Positions 22,330 through 34,208 of a stretch of 64,000 bases of DNA are shown piece after piece (position 1 is the first letter of the stretch; every line of letters begins with the position of its first letter). Where the stretch lies: the NCBI GenBank assembly GCA_013350335.1, contig CM023534.1, positions 20,603,302 to 20,667,301 of the forward strand, written 5' to 3'. Made by a program: the position numbers and the translations under genes. Source of the stretch: Chimonanthus salicifolius. Taxonomy: Eukaryota; Streptophyta; Magnoliopsida; Laurales; Calycanthaceae. The notes under the pieces are model-generated. The model saw nothing but the letters and a program-made list of their open reading frames with translations. It had not been told where the DNA came from and ran no database searches.

Positions 22330-23872
22330 CTGCCAGACCACCCATTTCTTCAGATAATATAATGAAAGAAAACTATTTACAGATCATTGGTTTTTCTTTA
22401 TGCCCTCCACTACTGTTGCAGAGAGAACACCATCAAGTTCAACAGAAAAGTGGCAGAGAGCACACGTTTAGCTTCTAAAAAAAATAAATTCCTTGAATAC
22501 AAGTTGGAATGGTGGATAGCCCCAACCTCCATGGCTAGAACAAACAAAGAGAACAACTCCAATACACTCATCAAAACCATCACAAAAGACAAAAACAAAA
22601 ATGCAATCTAAGACCCACCATAGGCTTAAACTAGACCAGCAATTCCAAACCATTTAACTCTAAAAGCACCTATTACCTATCTATTTGTTCATTTACACAA
22701 GTGCATAATTTCCGAAGGAAACCACAGCAGCAATAAAAAAAGAAAAGAAAAGGAATTCACATAGTTCACAGAAAATAATCAATTAGTTGAAATGTCAATT
22801 AAACCACAATCAAATATAAGATCAGGAAACATAAATCACTACAGCTATCAGCTTCTCTTTCATATTTTTATGTTTTCTTTCGTTCAAGCAGACAAACAAG
22901 ATATTCAAATCACAAATCATAACCCAAATCCTATAACCTTATTTTTTTTTAAAAAAAAAAAAATCTAAAAGCTCAACTTTTTTTCTCACACCATCTTTAT
23001 CAGTACTGTCCCTGAAGTCTTTAAAAATGTCTATCTAATAATTAATCATATAGTTTAGTCCACTCCCTGTGAGATGAAGGAATCTTGTAGAAACTCTAAA
23101 AGAGCATCTTATAACTTGAAAAGAGCTTCAGGAGTGGCTAAAATATTTTTCTAAACAAAAAGATAACCAAACATAAAATTATTCCATATTGCCAGAATCA
23201 ATGACACAAGTCAAAGCAGATTTGAAGCCTACAATACTTTTGTCCACCTAAGTTATCAGTGTTTTGGTTAGTTTTATGGTTTCAACTTCCAACTCATTCA
23301 ACCATCCCTTGAAAGTCCTAATCCATGTAAGAGATGGGATACATAAGTCTTAGTCATTTGCCATATGTTAGAGATTGCTAGAAAAAATAAAGATGATGAT
23401 TAAATTGAAAACTACATACTCAAGCTCACCAGAGAGATGTCACCCATGAGAGAGAATTTTTGAACACCCATGATGAGCCCACCTGGACCCATTTGAAGAC
23501 TAAACCCCTCTCTCACCCTACCCTATCCGGTGAATTGGATCTCAACCCAATTTAAACCCATTTTGAGTTGATCTCACCGTTGAATTGAAATCCATAGAAA
23601 ACTGCCTCTATTTTTACAATTGATTTTTGGGCCCAAGAAAATCTTGAGTTTTGAAATCCAATAGACTTATTTTTTTATGAACAACATCATCCAAAAAATA
23701 CCTTTCGAATAGACCTAGCCCACCCTTGGACCCCACCCAGGAGGGACCCATAGGTACACCTGTGCAATGTCGTGCATGCACAACTTCACATAGGTGAACT
23801 GCACTAGAAAGCAATATACTTAAAAATAATAATTTTTGCTCTTTTGAATGAAGAGAATGTTTAGCTTGTGTC
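22330..23872 (-). other. Intron sequence of the host gene, distal to copia 1
   Basis: No exon or repeat was recognised in these 1.5 kb. The last five bases, GTGTC (23868-23872), are the left target duplication of copia 1. Confidence 0.5.
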
Positions 23873-24144
23873 TGTTGTGGGACCCACGACACAGTTGACC
23901 AGTGGAACCCATTTCTGGACAGAATTGTCCAGAATCACTTTATTTTGTAAAGTCAAATCAGTTAGTTGTCTGACTTATTATAATTGATTATTATTTTATT
24001 CTTTTCATTTTTAGCCACCACGATGGACTCCCTTTGTATTATAAATACAAGTAACCTTTGTCAATTTACACAATTCAATACAATTCAGAAAAGAATTCTT
24101 TTCCATATTCTGTCTTCTCCTTCGTTTCGTATTATTATTCAACA

Positions 24145-24155
24145 TGGTATCAGAG
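24145..24155 (+). other. Primer binding site of copia 1
   Basis: TGGTATCAGAG directly follows the 5' LTR and pairs with the initiator tRNA-Met 3' end. It confirms the LTR boundary at 24144. Confidence 0.85.
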
Positions 24156-25240
24156 AGAAAAGATGTCTCGAGCTTTTAGACTTTTTTTCTCTCCATTTTA
24201 CTGCTCCTACCGGCGTTCCTGAATCGTCCCTTCTAAGTTGCTTCTCCTGCAGATTTTCACAGGTCTGAATATTTGTCAGACTTTCTGTGCCTCTATTGTC
24301 TCCCTCTTTTGCACTTTGCATTTTTCAGCCTTCGATCCGATGACCAGACAGTTTTCCGGGGACAGTCTCCCTGTCTTCATTATCTTTTTCTGGACACTTC
24401 ATCTCTCCAATTGGATTTCACCTCTGCCTGCCTTTGGTGGGATCGATTTCAATTTTTCTCACCTACAACAGTTCTGCACCCCTGTAGCACCGTCAGTCTG
24501 AGTCTTTTGGTTCAATCGGATGACTCCAGTTCCTTTTGGTCTTCCACTGGTGTCGCCCCTGACTCTCGTTTATATCGCACCTAGAGGTCCCACCTTCCAT
24601 CACTGGTGGCCCCCCATTTTGTGTTTTTCTTTCCAGGTTTCCTTTTGCCCAGAAAAACCCAGCTTTCTTGGTTTCTTCCTCGAGATCTACAAGTTTTCCG
24701 CCATGTGGTGGTTCACCACCAGAGTCGCCCTGGCCCACCTCCCTACGCCCCAGGCTGACCTAAGATTTTGGTCAACAGTGGGGCCCCTTTGACTATTTTT
24801 TCTGCACCGATGCCCACAATCCTAGTTTTTGGTTTCTTTCTGCTGGGTTTTACCTGTGTTCTACCTTTCATCCACCTTATTGCAATTGCCCCTGCCTGGT
24901 TTTTGGATTCCATCCAGTTGCTTTCCATTCCAACACTGGTGGGACCCACTTCAGGAGATTTTGTATTGATTTCAGTGGTTTTGCAGTGGACATTTTTTTT
25001 TTTTTTTCAGTTTTTGGGTAAGATCAACTACCCCTTTTTTTATTGGCTTGGTTTGGAATCAAGCCTGCTGGCATTGCCCCATCCTATCTTCTGCATCTCC
25101 AGCGTTTCCGCTTCCGCTCTTGCTTGGTGGGGCCTACATTGGTTGTGTTCCCTATTCTGCTTAGCTGCCTACCGATGTGCTGCCATCTTTTTGGCTCGTT
25201 CCACTGTTGTAATAGGATTCTATTATTTGTTTTGATCTAT
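24156..25240 (+). mobile_element. Copia 1 leader and eroded gag N-terminus
   Basis: This stretch should encode the N-terminal gag. I see no recognisable capsid motif such as the one still present in copia 2 (39995-39717), only pyrimidine-rich sequence with overlapping accidental frames. The gag N-terminus appears to be replaced or decayed beyond recognition. Confidence 0.5.
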
Positions 25241-25247
25241 TTGGCAC

Positions 25248-25542
25248 ATGGATTCTTCTACTATTACTCCTCTCTTTGACACCAGAAGCTCACGGATGAA
25301 GGGTGTCCATTTTTGCACCTATTGCACGATGCACAATCATTATATTGATTCTTTCTACAAGCTTCATGGTCGACCAAAGCAAGCAATTCTCTTTGTTGCC
25401 CCTCTTGTTGTTCCTTCCTCTGACATAGCTACTAACAATGCCCCGGTGACTAGACATGACTTTCACTGATTACTGCAACGACTGGGAGCACCTTCAATCC
25501 TCCAAGGTTTCTACTGTTGTCTCCTCCCAATAAGGTATTGAA
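25248..25542 (+). pseudogene. Copia 1 gag zinc-knuckle fragment
   Basis: The frame reads FCTYCTMHNHYIDSFYKLHG, the counterpart of the intact knuckle CTYCKMINHYVDSC of copia 2. The last Cys of the CCHC zinc site is replaced by Phe. Further identity to copia 2 (GRPKQA, then SSD and APVT) shows that both belong to one copia family. The frame stops at 25468, and a MULE-like element interrupts the gene at 25543. Confidence 0.75.
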
Positions 25543-27104
25543 CAATGAAGCACTTATTTCGAAACCCCTCGAGTATCCGTGTCGAGTACGTTTCCAACAC
25601 GGATACGGCCAGATACGGCCCGGATACGTATCCAATTGATTAAATATTTTTTTTAAATATGGATACGCCCCGATACGTCACTCGGATATGCCCGGACACG
25701 CGTGACAAGCCAGACACGCTTGGGACACGGCTTTTTTTTTATTTCTATGCCCGGACACGCGTTTTTTCACCTTTTTTTTTTTAAAAAAAAAATGAGCTTT
25801 TGTTAAAAAGGGTCTGTAACCCTAATCCTAAGGAAGCCTGAAGAACTGAAGACAGAAGAAAGAACGAAAGAGAGGAAAGAACGAAGGAAGGAGACGATCA
25901 AGGAGGTACAGTTTCAATTTCTCCTTTCTCTCTCTCTCTCTTTTCTCTATTTTTCATTTTCTCCTTCAGCCATCGCCATAACCTCCTCTACCCATCCCTG
26001 CCCTTTCGCCATCCTCCAAGAGACGCCCTAAACCCTGTCGCCACCTCCCATATGCCCTCCCTGTGTTTCCGCGACCCCCAAAACCACTCCCAACTGCTAC
26101 CGTTCTCTCTTTTGACCCACCCTCTGCTATCGTGATCACCTATAAACCCTCTTTACCCTTGCCACCACTTGTTTTAGACACCTTTTCAGCCAGACGGCTT
26201 GAGTTTCCCCTACCGTCTGTGCCCAGAAGGCTCTGTCCGAACCTGTAACAGGTTCGTCCATCTCCCATCTTCATCCCCTTTCCCTCTTCTATACCCTCTT
26301 CTTCTATTCGCCCAAACCCAAGTTCAGTCCTTCACCCACCATCTTCTTCTCTCCATTCATCCAACTTATCACACCACTTTACAGTCTTCCTCATCCCAAA
26401 CCTGAACCCAACACCATACATACCCTGTTCACGCGAAACCCTTCTTACGGTCCCTTTTCCATCTTTTATTTATTTTATTCCCGTCAATCCACCGAGTTCA
26501 TTGAGTTATCTTTCTTATATATAGTTTAATGTAGATGTGGATGATTTATTTAATCAGTTCTCTCTCTCTGAAAATTTTGCTTTAAGAAAATCCTCATTTT
26601 GAAGTTCTATCAAATTGGTTCTATTTTGTTGCATCTACTACATAAATTAGCCACATGAAACTAAAGTGTAGTATCAAACTATGAATCACGTAAAGTTAGA
26701 CTAGTAGTTATTTTCAAAGTAAATTAGCCACATGTATGTCTGTTTCATCGTTAGATTGTTTGCAACCGAAGAAACTACCATTGAACTCAAATTGCCAAAA
26801 AGATAGGGAAAAACTTGAAGAGTGAGGCTTTGTCACTTTTATTTCATTTCAATTTCTTGGTACTTCAATATAAAAATTTAAAATAAAGGCATAACTTTTA
26901 TATTAGATTTTTCTATTATTTAATGATCATCACTTCAACCTTTTAGGATATGTTTAAGTGCAATTTAAATCATAAAAATTATTTCTTAGGTCAAAATATT
27001 TTAAATATTTTTTAATTCGGTGTATCCTGCCGCACCCGCATCCTAGTTTTTCAAAATTTGCCGTATCCCCGTATCGAATACGTGTACCCGTATTGGTGCT
27101 TCTT
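25543..27104. mobile_element. Mutator-like or hAT-like non-autonomous DNA transposon, 1562 bp
   Basis: It is flanked by an exact 10-base direct repeat AGGTATTGAA (25533-25542 and 27105-27114). The ends are short inverted repeats around GAAGCAC. Both subterminal regions are crowded with GATACG and CGTATC motifs (for example ACACGGATACGGCC at the left and CGTATCCCCGTATCG at the right). A duplication of 9-10 bases favours a Mutator-like element. There is no transposase. The core, about 25900-26450, is much more C-rich than its surroundings and could be captured host sequence, but I recognise no gene in it. Confidence 0.75.
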
Positions 27105-27114
27105 AGGTATTGAA

Positions 27115-28284
27115 TCACTCGCCCACCATGCCTCCATCCATTCTTGGATTATCAATTCTGGTGCCACTCATTATATGACTAGTATGTCTAATCTTTTCCC
27201 TTTCCTTTCTCCAGTTTCATATGGTAAGGTCAAATTAGCCAATGGGTCGTTTACTGATGTTACTAGTATAGGGAAAATCCTTGTTTCTTCTACTTTGACC
27301 ATCTTTTCAGTTTTGCAAGTTCCCAGTCTATCACGCAATTTATTATTTGTTAGTGCCCTTACCAAATCATTGACTTGCTCAGTCACCCTCTTTCATTCTC
27401 ATTGTGTCTTCTATGATCTGTCCACAAAGCGGATAAATGGTGGGGAAGTGAAGTTGGCAGTTTATACTTCTTGGATCCTCGTGCCACCGAATCCTCTGAA
27501 GCTTGTTCAACCTCCTCCTTGGACGATGTGTGGCTTGCCATTGTCGTGTAGGAAGATTATCGATTCTACTTTTAAGCAACTTGTTCCGTTTGTTGTTCTT
27601 TCCCTAAATTTGAGGGTGAACATTGCCAATATGGCAAAAATACTACTACCTTATTTTCTCTTAAACATTTTGATGTTTGGCAATCTCTATCTGTTTTCCG
27701 CACTAGTTTTCGTTATTTTGTCACATTTATTGATGATTTTTCTTGCACGACATGGATATATATGATGAAACATAAGTTGGTGGTCTTTGATCACTTTCTA
27801 CCACTAGGTTCAAACCCAATTTCCTTTTAAAATCAAAATTTTGCATTGTTACCTTATTAACCACATGCCATCCCAAGTGTTACATTCCCTTATTGACATT
27901 GTTTCATTGCACAAACATGTCCCTGTTCTTCCATTGTATGTTTTGGCTATGTTTGTTTTGTTCATCATTTTTCTAATGACAAAATCTTTTCTTGGGTTGT
28001 GCGATATGTCTTTTGGGATTCTTCCTCCCATAAAGGGTACAAGTTCCTTAGCTCCTCACTAGGAGGACATATATATCCATAGATGTCACATTTTTTTTAC
28101 AAAGTTCCTTACTTTGGTCCAAACAATTCAATTCCCCCCCCCCCCCCCCCCCCCCCTCGACTGTTCTTCCTTTTCTTCGTGCAGATATTGGTCTTTCTAA
28201 CACATCCAACCCCACTCTGGTGTATCAACACAGGAAGCGTAAGCCTGCAACTGTCGCTGACCCCAGTCAACCATCTATCAGTGG
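27115..28284 (+). pseudogene. Copia 1 protease and integrase remnant
   Basis: Protease begins at about 27130 with HSWIINSGATHYMTSMS, equivalent to WIIDSGATCHM in copia 2. The catalytic Asp of the DSGA motif is Asn here (codon at 27154), so the protease would be dead even if translated. LANGS and VPSLSRNLLFVSALTK follow. The integrase region (27600-28280) is full of frameshifts and stops. Recognisable scraps include sequence matching the C-terminal integrase block before DVTFF (about 28083). A 23-base run of C (28134-28156) interrupts the linker. hAT A interrupts the gene at 28293. Confidence 0.8.
28134..28156 (+). repeat. Homopolymer run of 23 C
   Basis: An uninterrupted C run lies within the copia 1 integrase-to-RT linker. 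The opposite strand is a G run able to form a quadruplex. Its length in the assembly may be unreliable. Confidence 0.85.
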
Positions 28285-28739
28285 CCTAGATCCAAGGTTG
28301 TCAAAATCGGTCGTGCGATTCGTATCGAGTCAGACGGTATTACGGTTCGAATCGGTGAAAAATCAGAAATAAAGAAAAAAATTACGGTTTATACACGACT
28401 CGCGAATCGTGCGAGACGACTCGCGAATCGTGCGAGACGACTCGCACGAATCGCAAAATCGTGCGATTCGCGGAAATGGGGTCTGTTTTTTTAAAAAAAA
28501 AAAAATCGAAATATTATAATATTTAAATGGTTTAGAAAAGACATTTCACCTACCTCTCCTGCATGCCTTTGGCTACACTACACGAAATCAGAAAACTCTC
28601 ATTTTCGCTGGTTTGGTTCCCTCCTCTGCGCTCGCTGCTTCCTTCCCTCCTCTGCGCTCGTCGGGATCTCCAAGCTTTCGGAAATGAAAACTCCACTTCC
28701 TTCTTCCTTCGGCAACCCTTCGCAGGTGCAAGGTACTTC

Positions 28740-29160
28740 TTCTGCTTCTTCTTCTTCTTCTTTTACTTCTTATTCTTCCTCCTTTTTTCGTTTTTCTTTT
28801 CTTTTTCTTCCTTCTTCCTCTGATTTTCGTTTTTCTCTTCTTCTTCTTCCTCTGTTTTTCGTTCTTGCTTCTTCTTCTTTTCTTCTTTCTTCTCTTCTTC
28901 TTCTTCCTCTGTTCTTTTTTTTTTTTCCGCTGCTGCTACATGCTTCTTCTTCTTCTGCCTGGTTTCTTCTTCTTCTTTTCTTCTTTCTTCTCTTCTTCTT
29001 CTTCCTCTGTTCTTTTTTTTTTTCGCTGCTGCTACATGCTTCTTCTTCTTCTACCTGGTTTCTTCTTCTTCTCTTCGTCTTCTGCTTCTTCCGTTTTTGT
29101 TTCTTTCATCATTTTCTCTTCCTTTTCTCTCCCTTTTCTTTTTCTTCTTCCTCTTTTCTG
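28740..29160 (+). repeat. Pyrimidine-rich (CTT/TTC) tract in hAT A
   Basis: The stretch is almost only C and T, with imperfect repeats of TTCTTCTTC and a longer duplicated segment (about 28925-28995 and 29025-29090). Long open frames here are a by-product of this composition and encode only Ser, Phe and Leu. Confidence 0.8.
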
Positions 29161-29182
29161 TTTTTCGTTCTTTCTTTTTCTC

Positions 29183-29475
29183 TGTTTTATAGTTGCTGTT
29201 TTATATTTGTGTTTTATTATTGTTTTATAATTTCTGTTTTATATTTGTGTTTTATTATTGTTTTATAATTTCTGTTTTATATTTGTATTTTATTATTGTT
29301 TTATAATTGCTGTTTTATATTTGTGTTTTATTATTGTTTTATAATTGCTGTTTTATATTTGTGTTTATTATTGTTTTATAATTGCTGTTTTATATTTGTA
29401 TTATATTAATGTTTTATATTTGTGTTTTATTATTGTTTTATAATTGCTGTTTTATATTTGTGCTTTATTATTTAG
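29183..29475 (+). repeat. AT-rich minisatellite in the hAT A leader (about 38-bp period)
   Basis: About eight tandem copies of a unit made of TTTTATTATTGTTTTATAAT followed by TGCTGTTTTATATTTGTG. Copies differ by single bases and by one shorter unit. It lies between the CT tract and the transposase start. Confidence 0.85.
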
Positions 29476-29729
29476 TATTTACATAATGTTATAAATATAT
29501 TTTAATATCATATTAACATATTTTAATATCTTCTTCTCTTCCTCTTCTTTTTCTTCTTCCTCTTTTCTGTTTATAATTGCTGTTTTATATCTCTGTTTTT
29601 TTTTTATTTAGTATTTACATAATGTTGTAAATATATTAATATCATATTAACATATTTTTATGCCTTTTTTTTTTATGATATTGTTTTGGATGTGGCTTTA
29701 CAAATTTGTAGAGACTAAAAACAGTTAAA

Positions 29730-32180
29730 ATGGTCCGAGGTCAACGAAGTGGTGGCAATGACGGACAAGATGAAACATGGCAGTTTTGTACTAGGGTAGA
29801 ATTGGGCAATGATTTGCATGTGCAATGCAATTTTTGTAAAAAAAAAATGTATGGTGGTATATATCGAATGAAAAATCATTTAGGAAAAACAAAGAAGGAT
29901 GTATCGGTATGTGACAAATGTCCAGAATCGGTGACCCAAAAATGTCTTGAGTTGATGGGGCACAATGTGGACACAAAAAGGAGAAAAAGAGAGGCTCAAA
30001 TGAAGGCTGGAAGACCTGAATTTTACTTTGATGATAAGGACACAACAAAAGGGAAAGGACCGATGGAAAACTTTGTGAATTTGGAGGATGACAAGAAGCA
30101 AACAACTCTTAATAGAGTTTGGAAAAAAGAAGATAGAACAAATGCTTGTCGTAATATTTGTCGGTTCTTCTATGCAAATGCCCTCCCCTTCAATTTGGTA
30201 AAGAGTCCATTTTTTGAACCCATGTGTGAATCAATTGGAAGCTTTGGAAAGGGTTTGAAACCCCCAACATATCATGAGATAAGAAATACTTATCTCAAAA
30301 TCGAAGTTGAAAATGTAGAGAAAATGTTGGAAAATTATAGAAAGGAATGGGCAAAAAAAGGGTGCACAATTATGACGGATGGTTAGACTGATGGGAAGAA
30401 TCGGTCTATTACTAATTTCCTTGTCAATAGTCCAATGGGGAGCGTATTTTTGAGAAGTGTTGACACCTCTTCAATTTCCAAGAATGCAGAGAACTTATCC
30501 AACCTCATAGATTCAGTCATAGAAGAGGTGGGCGAGGAAAATGTTGTGCAACTTGTCACTGATAATGCAGCACCATATGTAAGGGCCGGTGAAATTTTGA
30601 TGGACAAAAGGAAACAATTATTTTGGGCTCCATGTGCAGCACATTGCATTGATCTTATGCTAGAAGACATAGGGAAGCGGAAGTTGGAGTCTTCTACTAT
30701 TTCCGATGCAAAATCAATTGCAAAATTCATTTATGATCATGGTTTGGTTCTAAATTTAATGAGGCATTTCACGAAGAATCGTGAGTTAGTTAGGCCAGCA
30801 GTAACAAGATTTGCAACAAGCTATCTTACATTGAAGAGCATACTAAAATGCAAATCTGGCCTACGAAAAATGTTTAGCTCGGATGAATGGGATTTAATGC
30901 CTCTATCCAAGACTGAAGGGGGGAAAAAGGTGAATGATTTGATTTTTGATAGTAAGTTTTGGAATCGTGTTAAATTTTGCACTAAGGTTGGAATGCCTCT
31001 TGTAAAATTGCTTCGATTAGTTGATGGAGATGAAAAATCGGCAATGGGATATATATATATATATGAGGGCATCGAGCCAAGGAGAAGATTGCAAAGAGAT
31101 TGAACAATGATGAAAAGAAATACGAGCCATACTGGGCCTTGATAGATGCTCGTTGGAATCAACAACTCCACCATCCTTTGCATGCAGCTGCTTATTATTT
31201 GAATCCTTCTTTCCACTACGATGAATCATTTAGCCCAGATGTTGAAATTAAAAGGGGGTTGTATCAATGCCTTGATAAGTTGGCTATAGACATGGATGAG
31301 AGGATTAAGATTGATGAACAATTGCATAATTTCAAAACTGGAAAAGGATTGTTTGGGGATAGGATGGCCATAGCAACAAGGAAGAGAAAACAACCAGGTA
31401 TTTGATATTTAGTATTTAGTTATTTACTATTTACTCATTTATTATTTAAATTTGGAATTTGATTTTTTATCTCATATTTTATAGCCATTTGGTGGGATGA
31501 TTATGGTGATGAAAATAAAGAATTGCAACGTGTTGCGATAAGGATTTTGAGTTTAACTTGCAGTGCAACTGGGTGTGAGAGGAACTGGAGTGTGTTTGAC
31601 CAAGTATGTTTTATTTCTAGCTTTAATTAAATAAATACAAATTTTAACATTTGTTTAAGAAGTGGAGATAATAATCTTATATGTTTGATACTTTGATTGT
31701 TTTTTAGATTCATACGAAGAGGAGGAATAGGTTAGAGGCAAAAAGGATGAATGCCCTTTTATTTGTAAAGTACAATTTACAATTACAAGTGAGACAAACT
31801 TTAAGAGATTCAAAGAAAGATTATGATTCTATTTGCCTATCGGATGTGGAATCTGATGATGAATGGATAACTGAAAAAGAAGATCTAGTTCTTCCAGAAG
31901 ACAATTCTTGGTTGCAAGCCGACGAGATGTTTAATGGGGAAACGAGTAAGCCTTTTAAACTCTTGAAGATATGTATATTATAGTTAGATTTTAGAATACA
32001 AAATTTATAAAGTATTTGATTTTTCTATTAACAGGGGTTTATTCAAGAAAACGAAAGAGAGTTGAAGGAGAGGAGAAAAGCGTTGAAGAAATTAGTGAGG
32101 GAGATGTGGAAGATGGAAGAGACAATTTATCTTCATCCTACTTAGATGTTTTAGATGATATTGATGACAATGATGATTGA
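29730..32180 (+). pseudogene. hAT A transposase (BED finger, DUF659, hAT dimerisation), two lesions
   Basis: The gene has four apparent exons: 29730-31397, 31485-31603, 31708-31945 and 32035-32180, all with GT-AG borders in phase. A BED-like zinc finger comes first (CNFCKKK ... H ... C). The DUF659 catalytic region follows with MTDG and TDGKNRSITNFLVNSP, QLVTDNAAPYV and CAAHCIDLML, and then the hAT dimerisation domain (SLTCSATGCERNWSVFDQ, RRNRLEAKRMNALLFVKYN). An acidic tail ends the protein. There are only two evident lesions: TAG at 30384-30386, where copy B has TGG (Trp, in MTDGWTDG), and a net 4-base deletion near 31070 that shifts frame just before NNDEKKY. The enzyme would cut and rejoin the transposon ends. 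Loss by two small changes suggests recent activity. Confidence 0.92.
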
Positions 32181-32436
32181 TGACAATGACATTCTTTAGA
32201 ATATTAGATGTTTTGTATTTTGGAATGGAAAAACTTCACTTTTAATGCATTTAAAATCATTTTGAGTTGGTACATTTTGTCATATATTTATGTCTGTGTA
32301 TATTTACTTATATATTATGAGAATTAAACAAAATGTTATAAATCTTACGATTCTACGATTTACGATTCACGATTCACGGTTCAGACCCCTAAACCGATTC
32401 ACGTTACGATTCGTTTTTGACAACCTTGCCTAGATC

Positions 32437-32777
32437 TGTCAACCACTGACCCTGATCCTACCATTGCACTTTAAAAAGGTAAGCGTACTTGCATCGATCA
32501 TCCACTTGATCGTTTTGTGTCCTAACATGCAGTTTCTCTTTCCTATCACAGTTTTCTTATAATCCTAGACAACATTAAGATTCCGACGAGGATTGACACT
32601 GGCCTTCGTGATCCCTCCTGGAAAGCCGCAATGGAAGAGGAATTAGTAGCCCTTGAGAAAAATAATACCTGGGAGATGGTTCCTCTACCTCTGGGAAAGA
32701 TTCCAGTTAGGTGCAAATGGGTCTTTGCTTTGAAGCATAACCAGATGGATCCATTGCCAGATATAAGACACACTTAG
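32437..32777 (+). pseudogene. Copia 1 reverse transcriptase, N-terminal fragment
   Basis: In the frame after about 32575 the sequence reads RIDTGLRDPSWKAAMEEEL, then NNTWEMVPLPLGK and KWVFALKHNQ, the start of the copia reverse transcriptase domain (RVT_2). It continues the linker broken at 28284 by hAT A. Copia 2 interrupts it at 32778, and the gene resumes at 40949. The frame is not open throughout. Confidence 0.85.
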
Positions 32778-33201
32778 TGTTGAATAATAAAATCAAAATA
32801 AGAAAATATGCAGAAGAAGAAGAGGAGATGGAGAAGAATTTTTCTCTTTTCTATATTGTATTCAGTGAGTATAAAACTGTAGCTTTATATATGTATAAAT
32901 AACATATAAGAAAGCCAACCATGTTGACAGAAAAGGAAAAAATAATCTAAAATCTAATTACAAGCTATTAGACAACTAATCAAAGTTGACTCTGCAATAT
33001 ACATTGAACGTGGACAATTTATGTCCTGAAATGGGTCGGGACCCACAACACAAGAATGGTACCCGAATTGGATTGGGTCCCACAACACTCCCCATCAAGG
33101 TAGTTCGAAGATATCGAGTAATCCAAGCTTGCTAATAACTTAATCAAGTTGAGCTCAGGGAATGGACTTCGTGAAAATGTCAGCAAGTTGATCAGATGAC
33201 T

Positions 33202-34074
33202 TCAGATGAGGAGTGACAAGCCGATCTTCAGAAATACGTTGGGGATGGAAGTGGCAATCAACCTCAATGTGCTTGGTCTTCTCATGAAAGACTGGATTGA
33301 AGGCAATGTTGAGGTCGCCTGATTGTCACAGAACATAATAAGGGAGTCAACAGGAGCGAATCCCAATTCTCTAAGAAACTGACGGATCCAAAGTAGTTCA
33401 ACTGTAGTATTAGCCATGGCATGATACTCAGCTTCAACACTAGAGCGAGCAACAACATACTGCTTCTTTCTACGTTAGCAAACTAAATGGGAGCCCAAGA
33501 AGACGCAATAACCAGTGGTAAAGCGTCGGTCCTCAAGAGAGTCAGCCCAATCTGCGTCGGAATAACCACGGACATGTAGTGAAGTCTGCCGGGCAAAGAA
33601 CAATCCTCGTCCTAAATGAGATTTAATGTAGCAGAGGATGCAGAAGACAGCATGAAGATGAGTATCCCGTGGAGCCGGAATGAATTGGCTGACCACACCA
33701 ACAACATACAATAAATCAAGCCGGTTGAAAATGTAGGAGAATCCAAAAGAGTCCCATTTGAAGCAGAAAGCATGATGTTGGTATCTAGTAGAGTGTCAGA
33801 TGGTTTGGAACCAAAGTACCCGATATCTTGGAAGAGGTCAAGAGCAAACTTGCGTTGAGATAAAGTAAGTCTCCAAGAGGAACGAGCAACCTCAATACCA
33901 AGAAAGTAACGCAAGAGCCCCAGATCTTTAATAGCAAATGCGAGGTGAAGATACACTTTGAATGTAGAAATGACGGTCGCATCATTACCAGTGAGAACAA
34001 TATCATTCACATATACTACCAAAATCATGACCACATCTTGACGACGATAAATAAAGACCGAGTGATCTATCTAA
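33202..34074 (-). pseudogene. Copia 2 reverse transcriptase end and RNase H
   Basis: The reverse transcriptase resumes at 34074. The catalytic box reads YVND (about 34010) instead of YVDD, so a metal-binding Asp is lost. DLGLLRYFLGIEVARSS and RKFALDLFQDIGYFGSKPSD follow. RNase H contains GYSDADWADSLEDRRFTTGY (33570 region) and then ANTTVELLWIRQFLRELGF (33417-33340). Frameshifts occur near 33700 and 33480. Confidence 0.85.
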
Positions 34075-34127
34075 AATAGTGTAATGGCCCACGTCAACAA
34101 AATGGTTATGGGAATAAAATGATATAT

Positions 34128-34208
34128 GAATCGTACGATTTTACGATTTTCGATTCACGATTCACGTCCCTAGACTAATTTCAATACGATTCGAGTTTGA
34201 TAACATTG
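34128..34208 (+). mobile_element. hAT 3'-end fragment (copy E)
   Basis: About 80 bases match the 3' end of the hAT family seen at 28293-32428: repeated ACGATT motifs, then TTCGAGTTTGATAACATTG, equal to the terminal repeat of copies B, C and D with one change. No left end or transposase is nearby, so it is an orphan terminus. Confidence 0.8.

Larger units (their letters stand above)
28293..32428 (+). mobile_element. hAT A: nearly intact autonomous hAT transposon
   Basis: The terminal inverted repeats are CAAGGTTGTCAAAA at the left, and its complement at the right with one extra matching base. The exact 8-bp duplication CCTAGATC flanks it (28285-28292 and 32429-32436). The 4136-bp element carries a spliced transposase gene, a CT-rich then TTTTAT-rich leader, and subterminal arrays of a transposase-site-like motif (GACTCGCGAATCGTGCGA three times near 28397, and ACGATT five times or more near 32345-32415). 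It is the best preserved of at least four copies of this family in the window and sits inside copia 1. Confidence 0.95.

Noticed and set aside
24768..25279. A 155-codon hydrophobic protein
   Set aside because: It lies in the decayed gag region of copia 1, overlaps other accidental frames and shows no gene structure of its own.
28684..29268. Long plus-strand open frames of 194 and 121 codons
   Set aside because: They are produced by a CT-only tract inside the hAT leader, encode mostly Ser, Phe and Leu, and overlap each other in two frames.
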